Positions 1 through 9,526 are shown, numbered from the stretch's first letter. The stretch: 64,000 nt of DNA from SG8-41 sp963802355 (GCA_963802355.1 CAWDIV010000015.1:496001-560000); one strand, 5' to 3'. The notes: generated by a model not told the origin, from the sequence alone. Translations and numbers: made by a program.

Positions 1-745
1 AGGTTCTAGTTTTTGGACGAATAGTCGGCTTCAGCCGACATTCGTGAACCTGTTCACGCCGCCCCTGTGTCTGTGCGCACAGCCGGAACGCCAGGATTAC
101 AAAACAGACTTGTGCGCGCCTTATAGCGCGCAAGGTACCCGCCCCGATAAAGTGCGATCTAACGAAACAAGGTTATTGCTGTCGAGGTGCGAGACGGGGC
201 GGCGGGCTAACTTCAACAAAGGAGCTCGCTTCGCGGCCACGATGCTGTTCCTGGTGCTGTTCGGAGCCGGCTACTCAATCTCCACTCGAGTCGAAAACAC
301 GGTTGACTCGTCGAAGAGCCGAAATCCCGTGGTAGCCCAAGCCGGTCAGCACGGCGCTCCCGGGCGGGTTGAGCCCAGGATTGAACTCTATAGAAGAGGG
401 CCCGATGATCTTAAGTAATTTCGTCGCCTCGCAAACAGGCGAAGTCGCCCAAGCCAAAGGAAGCAGGCAAGAAGCCCAAGCTCAGGCAAACAGGCAAAAC
501 GCCCAAGCCAATTGCCATTGCGACGATGACGAGTGGTCCGACTATGCTCCACCTACTTTTGTTTCTGGTCCTCATGATGCGTTTCCTTCTTGGGTTGCTC
601 CACCCCGGCATCCCCTTGCTGTAAGAGAAAAGCAAAAATCATGCCATGTACTATAGTGTTGACAATCAGATGGTTAGGAACATCCCCAGCCCTTTTGCTG
701 CTCTGATATCGTGGCGACAGACAAGAAAATCCGTCACGTGCCGCT
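1..745. other. Left-edge region without a convincing gene
   Basis: No open frame here has both a believable start and a recognisable product. A small inverted repeat (GTCGGCT-TC-AGCCGAC) lies near 24-39. From about 419 to 624 on the plus strand one frame encodes a Lys/Pro-rich stretch followed by a hydrophobic segment, but it has no ATG at its beginning and directly follows an in-frame TAA. The minus strand also has an open frame with a hydrophobic segment over the same bases (411-635). Neither resembles a family I know, and both could be chance. The stretch lies downstream of tadD and may be the remains of a decayed gene. Confidence 0.4.
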
Positions 746-825
746 AGCCCGCATGTTTCATAGGTATTTGGGTTTTGCGGTTTTTCGGGCGGCGCGCCTT
801 CGATTAGCGGCGGAGCATGCGGGCT
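746..825. repeat. Palindrome-ended repeat, copy 1 (80 bp)
   Basis: The element starts with AGCCCGCATG and ends with the exact reverse complement CATGCGGGCT. Its interior (an ATGTTTCA-AGGTATT block after the first end, GCGGTTTT in the middle, CGGAGCATGCGGGCT at the other end) matches the reverse complement of a second copy at 2703-2793. This copy is shorter, with a degenerate centre. It lies about 185 bp beyond the tadD stop codon. The structure resembles a MITE or REP-like dispersed element. No transposase is nearby, so how it moved cannot be said. Confidence 0.75.
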
Positions 826-1010
826 GATAAATTTTAGGCAAGTAGTGTGCGGTAGTGGGATAAAGCGCGCAAAGGCGGCGCCCGCGGACGCGGCGAGCTA
901 AGCGAGAGGCGAAAAAATAGCCACACGCAGGTGGCTGTTAATTGGATCGGAAAATAATCGCCGCGATACGACGGATGGGACGAGCCCATCCTCGATTGAA
1001 GCTTCGATCC

Positions 1011-2027
1011 CTACCTTAACGATACCAAATTGCGGGTTTCGGTCTCGGTAAACAGCGATCGCTGCACGGCGTCGCGGCCCAATACCAGCCTCACGCCGAC
1101 ATCCTTCCTCAATTGGCTGGATTCCACTACCTTGGCCGGTGCAGAAAGAAGGGCATTCAGTCGCTTGGCCTGGTTTTCCTGGCCTTGACGGTACTGTATT
1201 TCGGTGATCATTTGCGTATAGGGCACCTGGTTGGTCAACCGGGTAACTGCATACCCCTTCCGTTGCAGGGAGGACGAAGTCCGCTTGGCGAGCCCGGTGA
1301 CGCCATTCCCGTTAGCTATTTCCAGCCTCACGGTCTCCGGCGCGGTCTCGGTGGCCAATGGCGAGGCAGGCTTGGCCTGCATCGGCGATCCTTGACGTAG
1401 CTCGTATATATTGGGAGCGACACTCAGCAGACGGGCCGTTGACTGGCCGCCGTCCTTGTCGGTCGGCGGCGACTTGACCTCCGCGCTGACAGCCGGGACC
1501 ACTTGGGCACTCGGCGGATTGGGTGCTTCATGGCCAAGCCGCTGCTCTGCAATTCTCATGTTTTCTCGTGCGCGCTCGTTGGCAGGGTCCAGCCCGGAGG
1601 CGACTTTGAGGGCGGCCAGAGCCTCTGCGTTCCGTTCCTGTAACAGGTAGGCGTAGCCAAGGTTGTTGTGGATGTGGGCGGCGGCAGGCGCCAGTGCCAA
1701 GGCAGCCTTCAGTTCGATTTCGGCCTGTTCATGTTTGCCTTGGCTCGCGTAGATGACGCCCAGTGCATTGTGGGCTTCGGCGTTGCGGGGGTTCGCTTCC
1801 AACGATTTCCGGTACGCGGCAATCGCAGCGTCGTACTGAATCCTGCCCTGATAGGATCGCCCTATCTGGTAGTTGGCATCGGTAATGGCCGTGCTGTGAG
1901 TCACATTCGAGACCGGAGTCACGGCACGTTGCGGGTTGCTGGTGCGGTCCAGGAATGCGCAGCCCCCCCCATGCAATAGTGCAAGACCACACGACATGGC
2001 CAGCGTTTCCATACGCAACTTGTGCAT
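1011..2027 (-). CDS. tadD: TadD-like TPR lipoprotein with C-terminal LytR_C-type domain
   Basis: A 338-residue protein. The N-terminus is hydrophobic and ends in GGGC, a plausible lipobox although a small residue replaces the usual Leu at -3. Residues of about 50-165 form TPR repeats (YDAAIAAYRKSLEANPRNAE and following). After a low-complexity linker, residues of about 230-325 match the LytR_C fold, with an IANGNGVTGLA-type start. TadD is an outer-membrane-associated lipoprotein needed for secretin assembly in Tad pili. AAGGAGA lies just before the ATG. The gene is separated from the main tad operon by a PAP2 remnant and two palindromic repeats, so it may have its own promoter. Confidence 0.8.
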   Translation of the reverse strand: MHKLRMETLAMSCGLALLHGGGCAFLDRTSNPQRAVTPVSNVTHSTAITDANYQIGRSYQGRIQYDAAIAAYRKSLEANPRNAEAHNALGVIYASQGKHEQAEIELKAALALAPAAAHIHNNLGYAYLLQERNAEALAALKVASGLDPANERARENMRIAEQRLGHEAPNPPSAQVVPAVSAEVKSPPTDKDGGQSTARLLSVAPNIYELRQGSPMQAKPASPLATETAPETVRLEIANGNGVTGLAKRTSSSLQRKGYAVTRLTNQVPYTQMITEIQYRQGQENQAKRLNALLSAPAKVVESSQLRKDVGVRLVLGRDAVQRSLFTETETRNLVSLR

Positions 2028-2117
2028 GGCGATTCTCCTTGTTCAATAAAGCGAGCTTGTATGGCCGTTATTGTCACCGTTTCTAACGCATTATGCCACG
2101 CGACTGAGACGCTGTTT

Positions 2118-2410
2118 TCAGCGTTTCCCGAGGGCGATACGCTCGACTGTCCAGATGGATAGTGCTGCCACTGCGGATCCGGCCAGCATATCCGCCAGGT
2201 AATGGCCGCCTTCCGACGGTATCGCTACCAGCATCAGCAAATTTATAGGCAGTCTGACGGCAAGCATGCGGCGTTGATTGCGGTAGACGTAGGTTAGCAA
2301 GATGGCAAGCACAGTGTGGTAAGACGGCAGTGTGACGATACCTTTTATATCGTTCAAAGAGACGCTTGTTAGGGTGCCATCACGCAACGCGTGCAGATCG
2401 TGAATCTTAC
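2118..2410 (-). pseudogene. C-terminal remnant of a PAP2_3-family membrane phosphatase
   Basis: The translation is roughly 60% identical by eye to the last third of the intact PAP2 protein at 15117-16166. It keeps the two catalytic blocks (SYHTVLAILL and EGGHYLADMLAG). Everything upstream of ALRDG, about 240 residues including most membrane spans, is missing; the DNA upstream is repeats rather than coding sequence. It is therefore a truncated duplicate, not a functional enzyme. It sits between tadD and tadC on the same strand, which suggests an old duplication of the pilus regulatory block. Confidence 0.8.
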
Positions 2411-2534
2411 ACTGGGCGGGCACTCCGTAATACTCGAAAGATTAGTGGGCAGCATACCCGAGACGATGGTGGTTACACATCTCATTGTCTCTTTCGCGCA
2501 ACCGCCCAAGGAGTTGGTTACTGGATTGTGGATG

Positions 2535-2690
2535 CCACTGGACGGCAGGCAGGAGGGACGCTTTTTCTCCAGGCATACCGCGTGGGGACTTGGCCCCGGA
2601 ACGCTGACGAATTAACGGGGGCACCACTGGACGGCAGGCAGGATGTCGCTTCCAAAGAAACCGACGGGGTTATTGGCTCCGGAACGGTGA
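2535..2690. repeat. Imperfect tandem repeat of about 85-89 bp
   Basis: The 20-base string CCACTGGACGGCAGGCAGGA occurs at 2535-2554 and again at 2624-2643. About 55 bases later in each unit, GGCCCCGGAACGCTGA is matched by GGCTCCGGAACGGTGA. The units have diverged and differ in length by a few bases. They fill the gap between the PAP2 remnant and the palindromic repeat at 2703, where the missing 5' part of the phosphatase gene would be expected. Nothing coding is evident across 2424-2702. Confidence 0.65.
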
Positions 2691-2702
2691 TATTTCCCCC
2701 TA

Positions 2703-2793
2703 CAGCCCGCATGCTCCGACGCCAGCCGAAGCCCGCGCGCGCCCCGCGGCTAGAAAACCGCTCACTCCCAATACCTGTGAAACATGCGGGCTG
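2703..2793. repeat. Palindrome-ended repeat, copy 2 (91 bp)
   Basis: Ends are CAGCCCGCATG and CATGCGGGCTG, an 11-bp perfect inverted repeat. Reverse-complemented, the element aligns over its whole length with 746-825, so the two copies are inverted relative to each other. This copy is the better preserved, with a long GC-rich centre (GGGGCGCGCGCGGGC on the minus strand). It begins 10 bp past the tadC stop codon, so it may have been inserted at, or may act as, the end of the tad operon transcript. Confidence 0.75.
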
Positions 2794-2802
2794 CCCCGTT
2801 TA

Positions 2803-3717
2803 TTAGTGCTGCCCCCCCAGCATTGGCAGAAGCACCCGATAAATTTGTACACCCGCAGGCCCGAGGATAACCATGCTGATTGCGGGGAAGATGCACAGCA
2901 CCAGCGGAAACAACATCTTGGTGGGTAGCTTGGCGGCCAGCTCTTCGGCGCGTATTTGCCGCTTGTGGCGCAAGTCCTCGGAGAATACCCGCAGCGATTC
3001 GCCAATGCTGGTGCCGAACTTGTCCGCTTGCGATAACATCGTTGCAAAGGCACTGAGCTCTTCTACCCCGGTGCGCAAGGCGAGATTGCGCAAAGCCTGA
3101 TCTCGCGTGCTGCCCGCGCGAGTTTCCAGGGTGGTCAAATGAATTTCTTCCGTTAGCGCGCCGCTTCTGATTTTCATTTCATTGGCTACCCTGACCAATG
3201 CCGCCTCCAACCCCAGGCCCGCCTCCACGCAGACCAGCATCAGGTCAGCGGCGTCGGGGAAGTTGTCGAAGATTTCCCGCTGGCGCACTTTGATGGCGCG
3301 GTTGAGCGCGAAATTGGGCAAATAGCAGCCTATCGTAGCCATGACCAGCAGCACAAAAAGCAGAGTGGTGCGCTCCAGGCTCTTGCCTGCCACTTCCAAT
3401 GCGATATAGGCCACGGCGGCGAAAACCAGCGGCAGCAACGTCTTGGCCGCATAGTAGATGATGGGAGCGTTCGTGCTGCGAATACCGGCGTTGATGAATT
3501 TGACCCGGAGCGGCGAGTCTTCCCATTTACCTTCCGGGATCGACAGCTTGGCTAGCGGACTCGCCAGACCGACCGCCGTTTTCACCCAATCGGTCTTTTC
3601 CGCCGGTTGCGCCAGTTCCTGCAAACGCCGCTGCGATTGATTGGGGAGCAACCAGGTTAGTAAAGTCATCGTCCCCAGGGTTACCAACAAGAACATTATT
3701 GCAGCATAGATCAGCAT
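2803..3717 (-). CDS. tadC: Tad pilus inner-membrane platform protein TadC
   Basis: A 304-residue member of the type II secretion F (GspF/TadC) family. Hydrophobic segments occur at the N-terminus (about 1-25), at about 90-140 and near the C-terminus. The central T2SSF domain holds the typical DAADLMLVCVEAGLGLEAAL block and the REIHLTT-like region of the family. With TadB it forms the membrane platform on which the TadA ATPase drives Flp pilus assembly. I chose the ATG at 3717 because AGGCGG lies in front of it; an open frame extends upstream but overlaps the end of tadB. Last gene of the main minus-strand tad operon. Confidence 0.9.
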   Translation of the reverse strand: MLIYAAIMFLLVTLGTMTLLTWLLPNQSQRRLQELAQPAEKTDWVKTAVGLASPLAKLSIPEGKWEDSPLRVKFINAGIRSTNAPIIYYAAKTLLPLVFAAVAYIALEVAGKSLERTTLLFVLLVMATIGCYLPNFALNRAIKVRQREIFDNFPDAADLMLVCVEAGLGLEAALVRVANEMKIRSGALTEEIHLTTLETRAGSTRDQALRNLALRTGVEELSAFATMLSQADKFGTSIGESLRVFSEDLRHKRQIRAEELAAKLPTKMLFPLVLCIFPAISMVILGPAGVQIYRVLLPMLGGQH

Positions 3718-3748
3718 TTTGGGCCGCCTTTTTCGTTTGTGTTCACGT

Positions 3749-4738
3749 TCACACGCGAATTTGAATGAGCTTGTACAACCAGATGGCACCCACCGCCATC
3801 ATCCCTAGCACGATATTGGCGATCTTGATTCCGGCGGGATCGGTCCACAAGACCTTGATGAAGTCGTGATTGGCGAAATTGAGAAGAAGAGCCATGGCAA
3901 ACGGCAGGAGGCCCAATACCCATGCCGACATGCGACCCTCGGTGGTCAGCACTTTGATCCTGGCGTGAAACTTCAGCCGACTGCGGATCAATTTACTCAA
4001 GTTGTCCAGCACCTCGGTCAGGTTGCCCCCCGCTTCACGCTGAACCAGTACTGCGACCACGAAATAGCGCACGTCGGTGATCGGCACCCGTTCGCTGAGA
4101 TTCGTCAAAGCTTGTTGCATGGAAATGCCAAAGTTGATTTCGTCATTTGTGATGCGAAACTCCTTGGCGATCGGATCTACCATTTCCTGACCTACCATGT
4201 GCAAGCCGGAAGGCAGTGCGTGCCCGGCACGCATCGCCCGGCCGATCAAATCCAACGTATCGGGCAGCTGTTGTTCCATCCGGCGCAACCGTCTGCTGCG
4301 CTTCCACTGCACGTAAGCGAAGGGCAGAAAAGCAGCAGCAAGCGCTACACCCAGCTGGAGTAGTGGCAGTACGCTGACAAGGAAGAGGGAGACGTAGACA
4401 GTCGCCCCAAATAGCAGCGACACCATCAGGAACCTTGCTACCGTCCATTCCAATCCGGACTGCAAAAGGAAGCGGTCCAGACTGTTGATGCGTGGAATGC
4501 CAAGCAGCAACCGTTCCATTGCCGATATTTCACTCAGCATCCGATTCTTCAGCACGGCAGCCCGCTCGCTGCTGTCGGAACTGGCTGACAGGGCCCGCAG
4601 GCGCTGCTCGATCTTCTTTGCCTCCGGACCTTTGTACGTATTCCACATCATGTACAACGCGAGCACGAAAAGCATCACCGCGGCGAAGGCGATAATGGCG
4701 AAGATGGGAAAGAAGCTCGCCGTCAGCAGGTTGTTCAT
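3749..4738 (-). CDS. tadB: Tad pilus inner-membrane platform protein TadB
   Basis: A 329-residue T2SSF-family protein. An N-terminal membrane segment (about 8-30) is followed by a basic linker, a pair of hydrophobic segments near 100-150, the core domain containing LPDTLDLIGRAMRAGHALP, and two C-terminal membrane segments. It forms the inner-membrane platform with TadC. The start at 4738 is preceded by GAGGAG, and the upstream extension would lie within tadA. The tadA stop is 13 bp away, consistent with one operon. Confidence 0.9.
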   Translation of the reverse strand: MNNLLTASFFPIFAIIAFAAVMLFVLALYMMWNTYKGPEAKKIEQRLRALSASSDSSERAAVLKNRMLSEISAMERLLLGIPRINSLDRFLLQSGLEWTVARFLMVSLLFGATVYVSLFLVSVLPLLQLGVALAAAFLPFAYVQWKRSRRLRRMEQQLPDTLDLIGRAMRAGHALPSGLHMVGQEMVDPIAKEFRITNDEINFGISMQQALTNLSERVPITDVRYFVVAVLVQREAGGNLTEVLDNLSKLIRSRLKFHARIKVLTTEGRMSAWVLGLLPFAMALLLNFANHDFIKVLWTDPAGIKIANIVLGMMAVGAIWLYKLIQIRV

Positions 4739-4751
4739 GTTCTCCTCGCTC

Positions 4752-6146
4752 TCATTCGTAGCGTTGGGTAGGGTCGAACATCGAGTCCGGCAAGTCAACA
4801 CCGAAATTGCGCAGCTTGTCTGCGAATTTGGGGCGGACGCCGGTGGCCTGAAAATGCCCGATTACCTTGCCACTGGCCTCAACACCCGTCTGCCGGAAAG
4901 CGAAGATTTCCTGCATGGTTACGACCTCACCTTCCATGCCGGTGATCTCCTGGATGCTGGTGATTTTGCGCTGACCATCCGTTAGCCGGTTTCCTTGCAC
5001 GATGACCGTAATAGCCGACGCGATCTGCTGCCGCGCTGCCTTGTGCGGCAGGTTGGATCCGGCCATGCCAATCATGTTTTCCAGGCGCGAAATGGCATCG
5101 CGCGCGTTGTTGGCGTGGATGGTAGTGAGCGAACCTTCGTGGCCGGTATTCATCGCTTGCATCATGTCCACCGCTTCCGCGCCGCGCACCTCGCCAATCA
5201 CGATCCGGTCAGGCCGCATCCGCAATGCATTGCGTACCAAGGCCCGTTGATTGACTTCGCCTTTGCCTTCGATGTTCGGCGAGCGCGTTTCCAGTCGGAT
5301 GACGTGTGGTTGCTGCAGTTGCAATTCCGCTACGTCTTCGATGGTGATGATACGTTCCGTCTCCGGAATGTATCCGGAGAGAATGTTGAGCAGCGTGGTC
5401 TTGCCCGAGCCAGTGCCGCCGGAAATGATCATGTTGATTTTCGACTTGGCCAGGCCTTCCAGCATCAAGGCCATATCGGGAGTCAGCGATTTGAGGCGAT
5501 TGACCAGGTCGACCATTTTCAGCGGGATGACTGCGAACCGCCGAATCGACACCATCGGACCATCCAGCGCGATCGGCGGAATGATGGCGTTGACCCGCGA
5601 GCCATCCGGCAACCGCGCATCGACCATGGGGCTGGATTCGTCGATGCGCCGGCCGACACGGGAAACAATCTTGTCGATGATGCGCAGCAAGTGCTTGTCG
5701 TCGGTGAAGGTGACACCGGTGAGCTCCAGTCGGCCCCGGCGCTCGACATAAATCTGGTTGTAGCTGTTGACCAGAATGTCGGAAACGGATGGATCGGCCA
5801 TCAACAGCTCGAGCGGTCCCAGGCCGAGCATTTCGTTTTGAATATCGCGCACGAGCATGCGCCGCTCGTTGTCGTTGATCTGCGCCGGGCTTTCGGTGAG
5901 CAACAGCGCGACCAGGGTGGCGATCTCCTGGCGCAGCTGGATTTCAGACATGGATTCCAGTGAAGCCAGGTCCACCTTCTCCAGAATCTGCTGATGCAGC
6001 TTATGCTTTAGTTTTACATACGCTCCGGCTGCCGGTGACACCGTGGATGCGGGTTGCGGTGTTGGCTGTTCGGCTGCCACAGGCGCCAGTGGCTCTTGTT
6101 CTTCCTTCTTGCCCGTCAGCAAATCTCTGATATCTCGTATTCCCAT
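4752..6146 (-). CDS. tadA: Tad pilus assembly ATPase TadA (CpaF family)
   Basis: A 464-residue hexameric secretion ATPase of the VirB11/PilT superfamily. Walker A GGTGSGKT is at residues 243-250, followed by IITIEDVAEL, then RMRPDRIVIGEVRG (Walker B/Asp box region) and the GHEGSLTTIHANN His box. The N-terminal 45 residues are Pro/Ala-rich, as is usual in CpaF. It powers polymerisation of Flp pilins through the TadB-TadC platform from the cytoplasm. It lies 29 bp downstream of tadZ and just upstream of tadB. The frame is intact and full length. Confidence 0.95.
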   Translation of the reverse strand: MGIRDIRDLLTGKKEEQEPLAPVAAEQPTPQPASTVSPAAGAYVKLKHKLHQQILEKVDLASLESMSEIQLRQEIATLVALLLTESPAQINDNERRMLVRDIQNEMLGLGPLELLMADPSVSDILVNSYNQIYVERRGRLELTGVTFTDDKHLLRIIDKIVSRVGRRIDESSPMVDARLPDGSRVNAIIPPIALDGPMVSIRRFAVIPLKMVDLVNRLKSLTPDMALMLEGLAKSKINMIISGGTGSGKTTLLNILSGYIPETERIITIEDVAELQLQQPHVIRLETRSPNIEGKGEVNQRALVRNALRMRPDRIVIGEVRGAEAVDMMQAMNTGHEGSLTTIHANNARDAISRLENMIGMAGSNLPHKAARQQIASAITVIVQGNRLTDGQRKITSIQEITGMEGEVVTMQEIFAFRQTGVEASGKVIGHFQATGVRPKFADKLRNFGVDLPDSMFDPTQRYE

Positions 6147-6175
6147 GGTAGAGGCCCTCTTTCCGGTCGGATTTC

Positions 6176-7336
6176 TTAGCGTTTCAACAACCGGCCAAGC
6201 AACCCACCCTGCGCTTGATCAGCCTTCGGCAACAAGGATTGAGCCAACTCACCAATAGCCTTGAGCACCAAACTGGACTTGGACACCGTTGCCAACGGCA
6301 CGCCCTGATTGACGGCTTTGGCAACCTCCTTGTAGCCATTCGGTATGGTGCGCATCTTGCTGATGCCCAGGCTGGCGCGAAGGTCGTCCAGGCCGATTTC
6401 CCCGTTCTTCCAGAAGCGGTTCACCAGCAGCTCGACTTTGTCCTGCTGGTATCCCAGCGAGCGGAATACGGTCATCATTCGATGGGCGTTGCGAACGTAT
6501 GGCAACATCGTCTGCACCACCAGGAAGATGTTGTGAGCTCGATCCAGCGCCTTGATGGTCAAATCGTCCAGGTTCTTGCTGACGTCCAGGATGACGAAGT
6601 CGTAATGATTGACCGCCAGGTTCAATATGGCGTCCAGATGCTCCGGTTTGACTTGCAGTGACTGCGCCGGATCATCGGGCGCAGCCAGGATTTCATAGTG
6701 GGACGTGACTTGTACCGCGGAGGCGCTCAGAAACGAAGCATCCAGCCTGGACAGATTGCGTGCGACTTCGGCAATGTCACTGGTGGCTTTGCGGTCATGC
6801 ACGGTCAGTACCGCCTCGCCAAATTGCAAGTTGAGGTCTATCAGCAGAACCTTCTTGCCTTCGGCGCCCAATTGATGGCCGAGATTAGTGGCCAGGAACG
6901 TCGAGCCGCTTCCGCCTTTGCAGGGCACGAAGGCCACGATGCGTCCGCTACGCTGGGCGCCGCGCAGACCCAGCTTCGATTCCGCGCGAGTAATCGCCGC
7001 TTCCAATGCCACCTTGGTTACCGGCGACGACAGAACTTCGCGGACACCAACGCGCATGGCGTGAATGAGAAATTCCGAGGAGTGTTGCGTGCAGAGCATG
7101 ATGATGATCATCTGCGGGTAGCTGTTCGTGACGAACTCGATTGGAGCGAGCTCGCCGGCATCGTGGCACAGCCCTTCCACGATGATCACGTCCGGGTGCC
7201 CTTGTTCCGCGACGGTGCGCAGCTTGCTGATGCCGCCTTCATGGCGCGCGATGACACGCGAAGGATTATTCTGCTCCAACATCGAGCTCAGCTCCTGGAG
7301 GGATTTGGTACTCGGCGATATGATGGCGATCTTCAT
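6176..7336 (-). CDS. tadZ: Pilus-localising MinD-like ATPase TadZ/CpaE
   Basis: 386 residues. The N-terminal 120 residues form a receiver-like domain (MKIAIIS... PDVIIVEG). From about residue 132 comes a MinD/ParA-type ATPase with deviant P-loop CKGGSGST at 139-146 and LLIDLNLQFGEA as the switch region. TadZ directs the Tad machine to its place in the cell. The ATG at 7336 has GAGGAA in front and is the true start. A longer open frame reaching 7801 is created only by a one-base insertion in the upstream tadE, so the apparent TadE-TadZ fusion should not be taken at face value. Confidence 0.9.
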   Translation of the reverse strand: MKIAIISPSTKSLQELSSMLEQNNPSRVIARHEGGISKLRTVAEQGHPDVIIVEGLCHDAGELAPIEFVTNSYPQMIIIMLCTQHSSEFLIHAMRVGVREVLSSPVTKVALEAAITRAESKLGLRGAQRSGRIVAFVPCKGGSGSTFLATNLGHQLGAEGKKVLLIDLNLQFGEAVLTVHDRKATSDIAEVARNLSRLDASFLSASAVQVTSHYEILAAPDDPAQSLQVKPEHLDAILNLAVNHYDFVILDVSKNLDDLTIKALDRAHNIFLVVQTMLPYVRNAHRMMTVFRSLGYQQDKVELLVNRFWKNGEIGLDDLRASLGISKMRTIPNGYKEVAKAVNQGVPLATVSKSSLVLKAIGELAQSLLPKADQAQGGLLGRLLKR

Positions 7337-7353
7337 TGCTGTTCCTCGTTGCG

Positions 7354-7801
7354 TTAACTGCACACCGAATTGCTGTTTGGATCCTGCCCCATTATTTCCC
7401 GCGGCAGAGTAAGTGGAGAATCCCGGCATCGGTATCGCGGCGTGATTGCCGAAACCGATAGGCGAAATCCATTGATAATTGAGTCCGGTGATGCTCACGT
7501 TTACCCCGGCACAGTTTGTATGGTCGCAAGTTGTGCTGATGGCGCCGGCGGCGTCGTACCAATCAATCTGGACGTTGGCTGCGACTAGCTGCGGCAGAAA
7601 TTTCTTCATGCTGGTCAAAACCGCTGCGGCGCCTTTGTCGCATACCACCGATACCCGGGCTCCCCATCGGGTGGCCTCGTTTGCGGCGTTCCAGGTCCAT
7701 AGCATGCGGGCGAAGTCCAGGATGCCCAGGAAGAAGGTCAGAAAGATGATGAGCACTAGCGCGAACTCTACGATCGTGGCGCCGGATTGCTTCGTTTTCA
7801 T
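7354..7801 (-). CDS. tadE: TadE-type minor pseudopilin, one-base frameshift near its 3' end
   Basis: About 148 residues. It starts MKTKQSGATIVEFALV, the classical TadE prepilin region: a glycine followed by a hydrophobic segment with Glu at +5 (ATIVE). Near 7412 one extra T in the string ACTTACT shifts the frame. Reading past it gives STTLPREIMGQ and then a typical pseudopilin end, NSVCS, before a TAA at 7354. Without that correction the gene reads straight through into tadZ. TadE-type pseudopilins are cleaved by TadV and are minor components of the Flp pilus. It overlaps the preceding gene by four bases. Confidence 0.8.
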
Positions 7802-8249
7802 AACGGGGCCCGCATGGTTGCGCTGATGTCAGCGTAGGTCATGTCCCCAAAGTTCACGCCGAACGCGCTGGCGACATAGAGGTGTGAAAGTGTAGCCGGT
7901 GCATTTTCATCGGTCGACGCGTATTGAACGGTGACGGTGTTGATCACCGGTGATGCTGCCATGCGTTGGCCATTCAACGGGTACTTGAGCAGCGCTGAGT
8001 CCGATGGCCAGAGGCGAACCGGTGCCGGCCGGGTTGCCGTAGACCACCAGGTTTCTTCGCTTCGGATGATTTTGTGTGTCCCGGGGCTCTGAATCGATAG
8101 ATAACGAGCAGCATCTCGCACCGATTTGGTGAGGGTGTTGTACTGATACAGCGCCCGGCCGTATCCGTGACTATGAAGGTGAGTATGAGCAGCAAAGGCA
8201 GCACCAACGCAAATTCCACTAGGGCTACCCCGGTTTGTTTGTTCTTCAT
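7798..8249 (-). pseudogene. First TadE-type pseudopilin, several frameshifts
   Basis: The start is clear: MKNKQTGVALVEFALVLPLLLIL, a TadE signal with Glu at +5 after the glycine. The frame is then lost after FIVTD, resumes in a second frame at YGRALYQYNTLTKSVRDAAR, moves to a third frame at NLVVYGNPAGTGSPLA, and returns to the second for the last 60 residues, ending MRAPL. All pieces are in the right order and look like TadE (about 150 residues in total). This suggests at least three single-base errors rather than long decay. It is translationally coupled to the next tadE. Confidence 0.7.
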
Positions 8250-8307
8250 GTGAGTCTTCATTGCACGAGAGTCGGAACCAGCGGGCCGCCGGTACCACCG
8301 GCTAAGC

Positions 8308-9526
8308 CTAAAGTGGACAGGGACTGCCAGGATCATTCGCGGCCCCTATATATTCCAGCCACATCTTTGCTGCCATGGCCCACGCCTGGTCCTTTACCGG
8401 GTGCAGCAGCAGCACGCAAGCCAGGCTTTTGATCTTGATGGTGCCTGACGACGAAGCATCGAAGTCCGCACAATCAACTATCGGTGCTGGGACAATTCTA
8501 CGATTGGCGCCGACAGTTGCCAGTGAACCGCTGTAGATCTGTCCGGGTGCACGTCTTCAGCCCTAGTAGTGTCCGGGCGCTGTGTCGTTGCCATTGTCGT
8601 CCTCGTATTGGCGTGAGCAGCACGCTTGGCAACAAAACTATTAGAAGGATTCGTAGGATATTTATACTTATTAGGGTAGGATCAGGGCAGGTTGCGTCAG
8701 ATCCGTTTCCGAGTACCAGCGCATAGCCGGTAAGATCAGGAATGCCGTCATCGGGTGGTGCCTCGGCTTCCCCTGGTAGATGCCGAAGCGAGTGTTGTAA
8801 GCATGTGCGGCGCTGCCGTTATTTCCAGGCTTGCCTGCTACCGTATCGTCTCCAGGCAGAGTGCACTGGCCTTCGCCCTTCAGCACGTCCTTGATTTCCT
8901 TGTTTACCTCCAGCCATTGCCGGTAAAGTCAAGCCACCGAAACTGACCAGTCACGGCCTCGCCAGAATCAACCGCACCCGGTACCCATTCGCCCGGTTGG
9001 TAACCTCCGGGCTTTTCGCATATGCCTATGGGCAAAGCACAATGTAGTTTGCGCCGAAGCAAGCGTAGCCACTGCGAGGGCAAATACGCCTTGGTCGGCT
9101 TTGTATGTAGCGTTGCCGCTGAAAGCTGCCCATCGTTTGCAGCAGCCATGGCTTCATGCCGGCCTTGGTGCGCGCGCATTTGGCGTATTTGGCATTCGCG
9201 ACCGGCGCGAAAGTGCGACTGTAGGTACCGATCAGCGAGTCGCTGAAAGTGATGTCGGCATCGACGATTCCCGCGGCTGCGCCCTGAAAATTCACTTTGT
9301 TTAGATTACCCGCGGTTTTTCCGGCGTTAGTAGCGCGGTCCAGCGCATCGCTGGCACCGTCAAGTTCTTGTGCCGCTGCCAAGGCGCAACTGTCCGTGGC
9401 CGTCTGCAATTCAGTTTTCACCACGAACAAATGGCCAAAATCCAGTGCGATGGCCATGAAACCCAGCAGAAACAGCATTGCAAACGCAACGGTCACGATA
9501 ACCGCGCCTTTCTGTCGGTGCTTCAT
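8308..9526 (-). pseudogene. tadG: TadG-like pilus protein with Tad N-terminal domain, multiple frameshifts
   Basis: The N-terminus reads MKHRQKGAVIVTVAFAMLFLLGF, the conserved Flp-pilus Tad domain. Later pieces in other frames are LPIGICEKPGGYQPGEWVP, then GQFRWLDFTGNG, then KGEGQCTLPGDDTV with AYNTRFGIYQG, and finally VPAPIVDC...SLACVLLLHPVK...MWLEYIGAANDPGSPCPL before a TAG at 8308. Together they make a protein of about 405 residues, a normal TadG size. TadG is thought to anchor the pilus or link it to the envelope. The start at 9526 keeps the Tad domain intact; an upstream in-frame ATG is less well placed. Confidence 0.7.

Noticed and set aside
1113..1979. Plus-strand open frames opposite tadD and similar long frames opposite tadA, hyuA, hyuB, the groEL gene and the large cytochrome
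   Set aside because: They are antisense to clearly conserved genes, rich in Arg/His/Gly as expected for GC-rich shadows, and match no family.
6176..7801. A genuine TadE-TadZ fusion protein
   Set aside because: One extra T explains it; a normal TadE end and a separate tadZ start with ribosome-binding site are both present.
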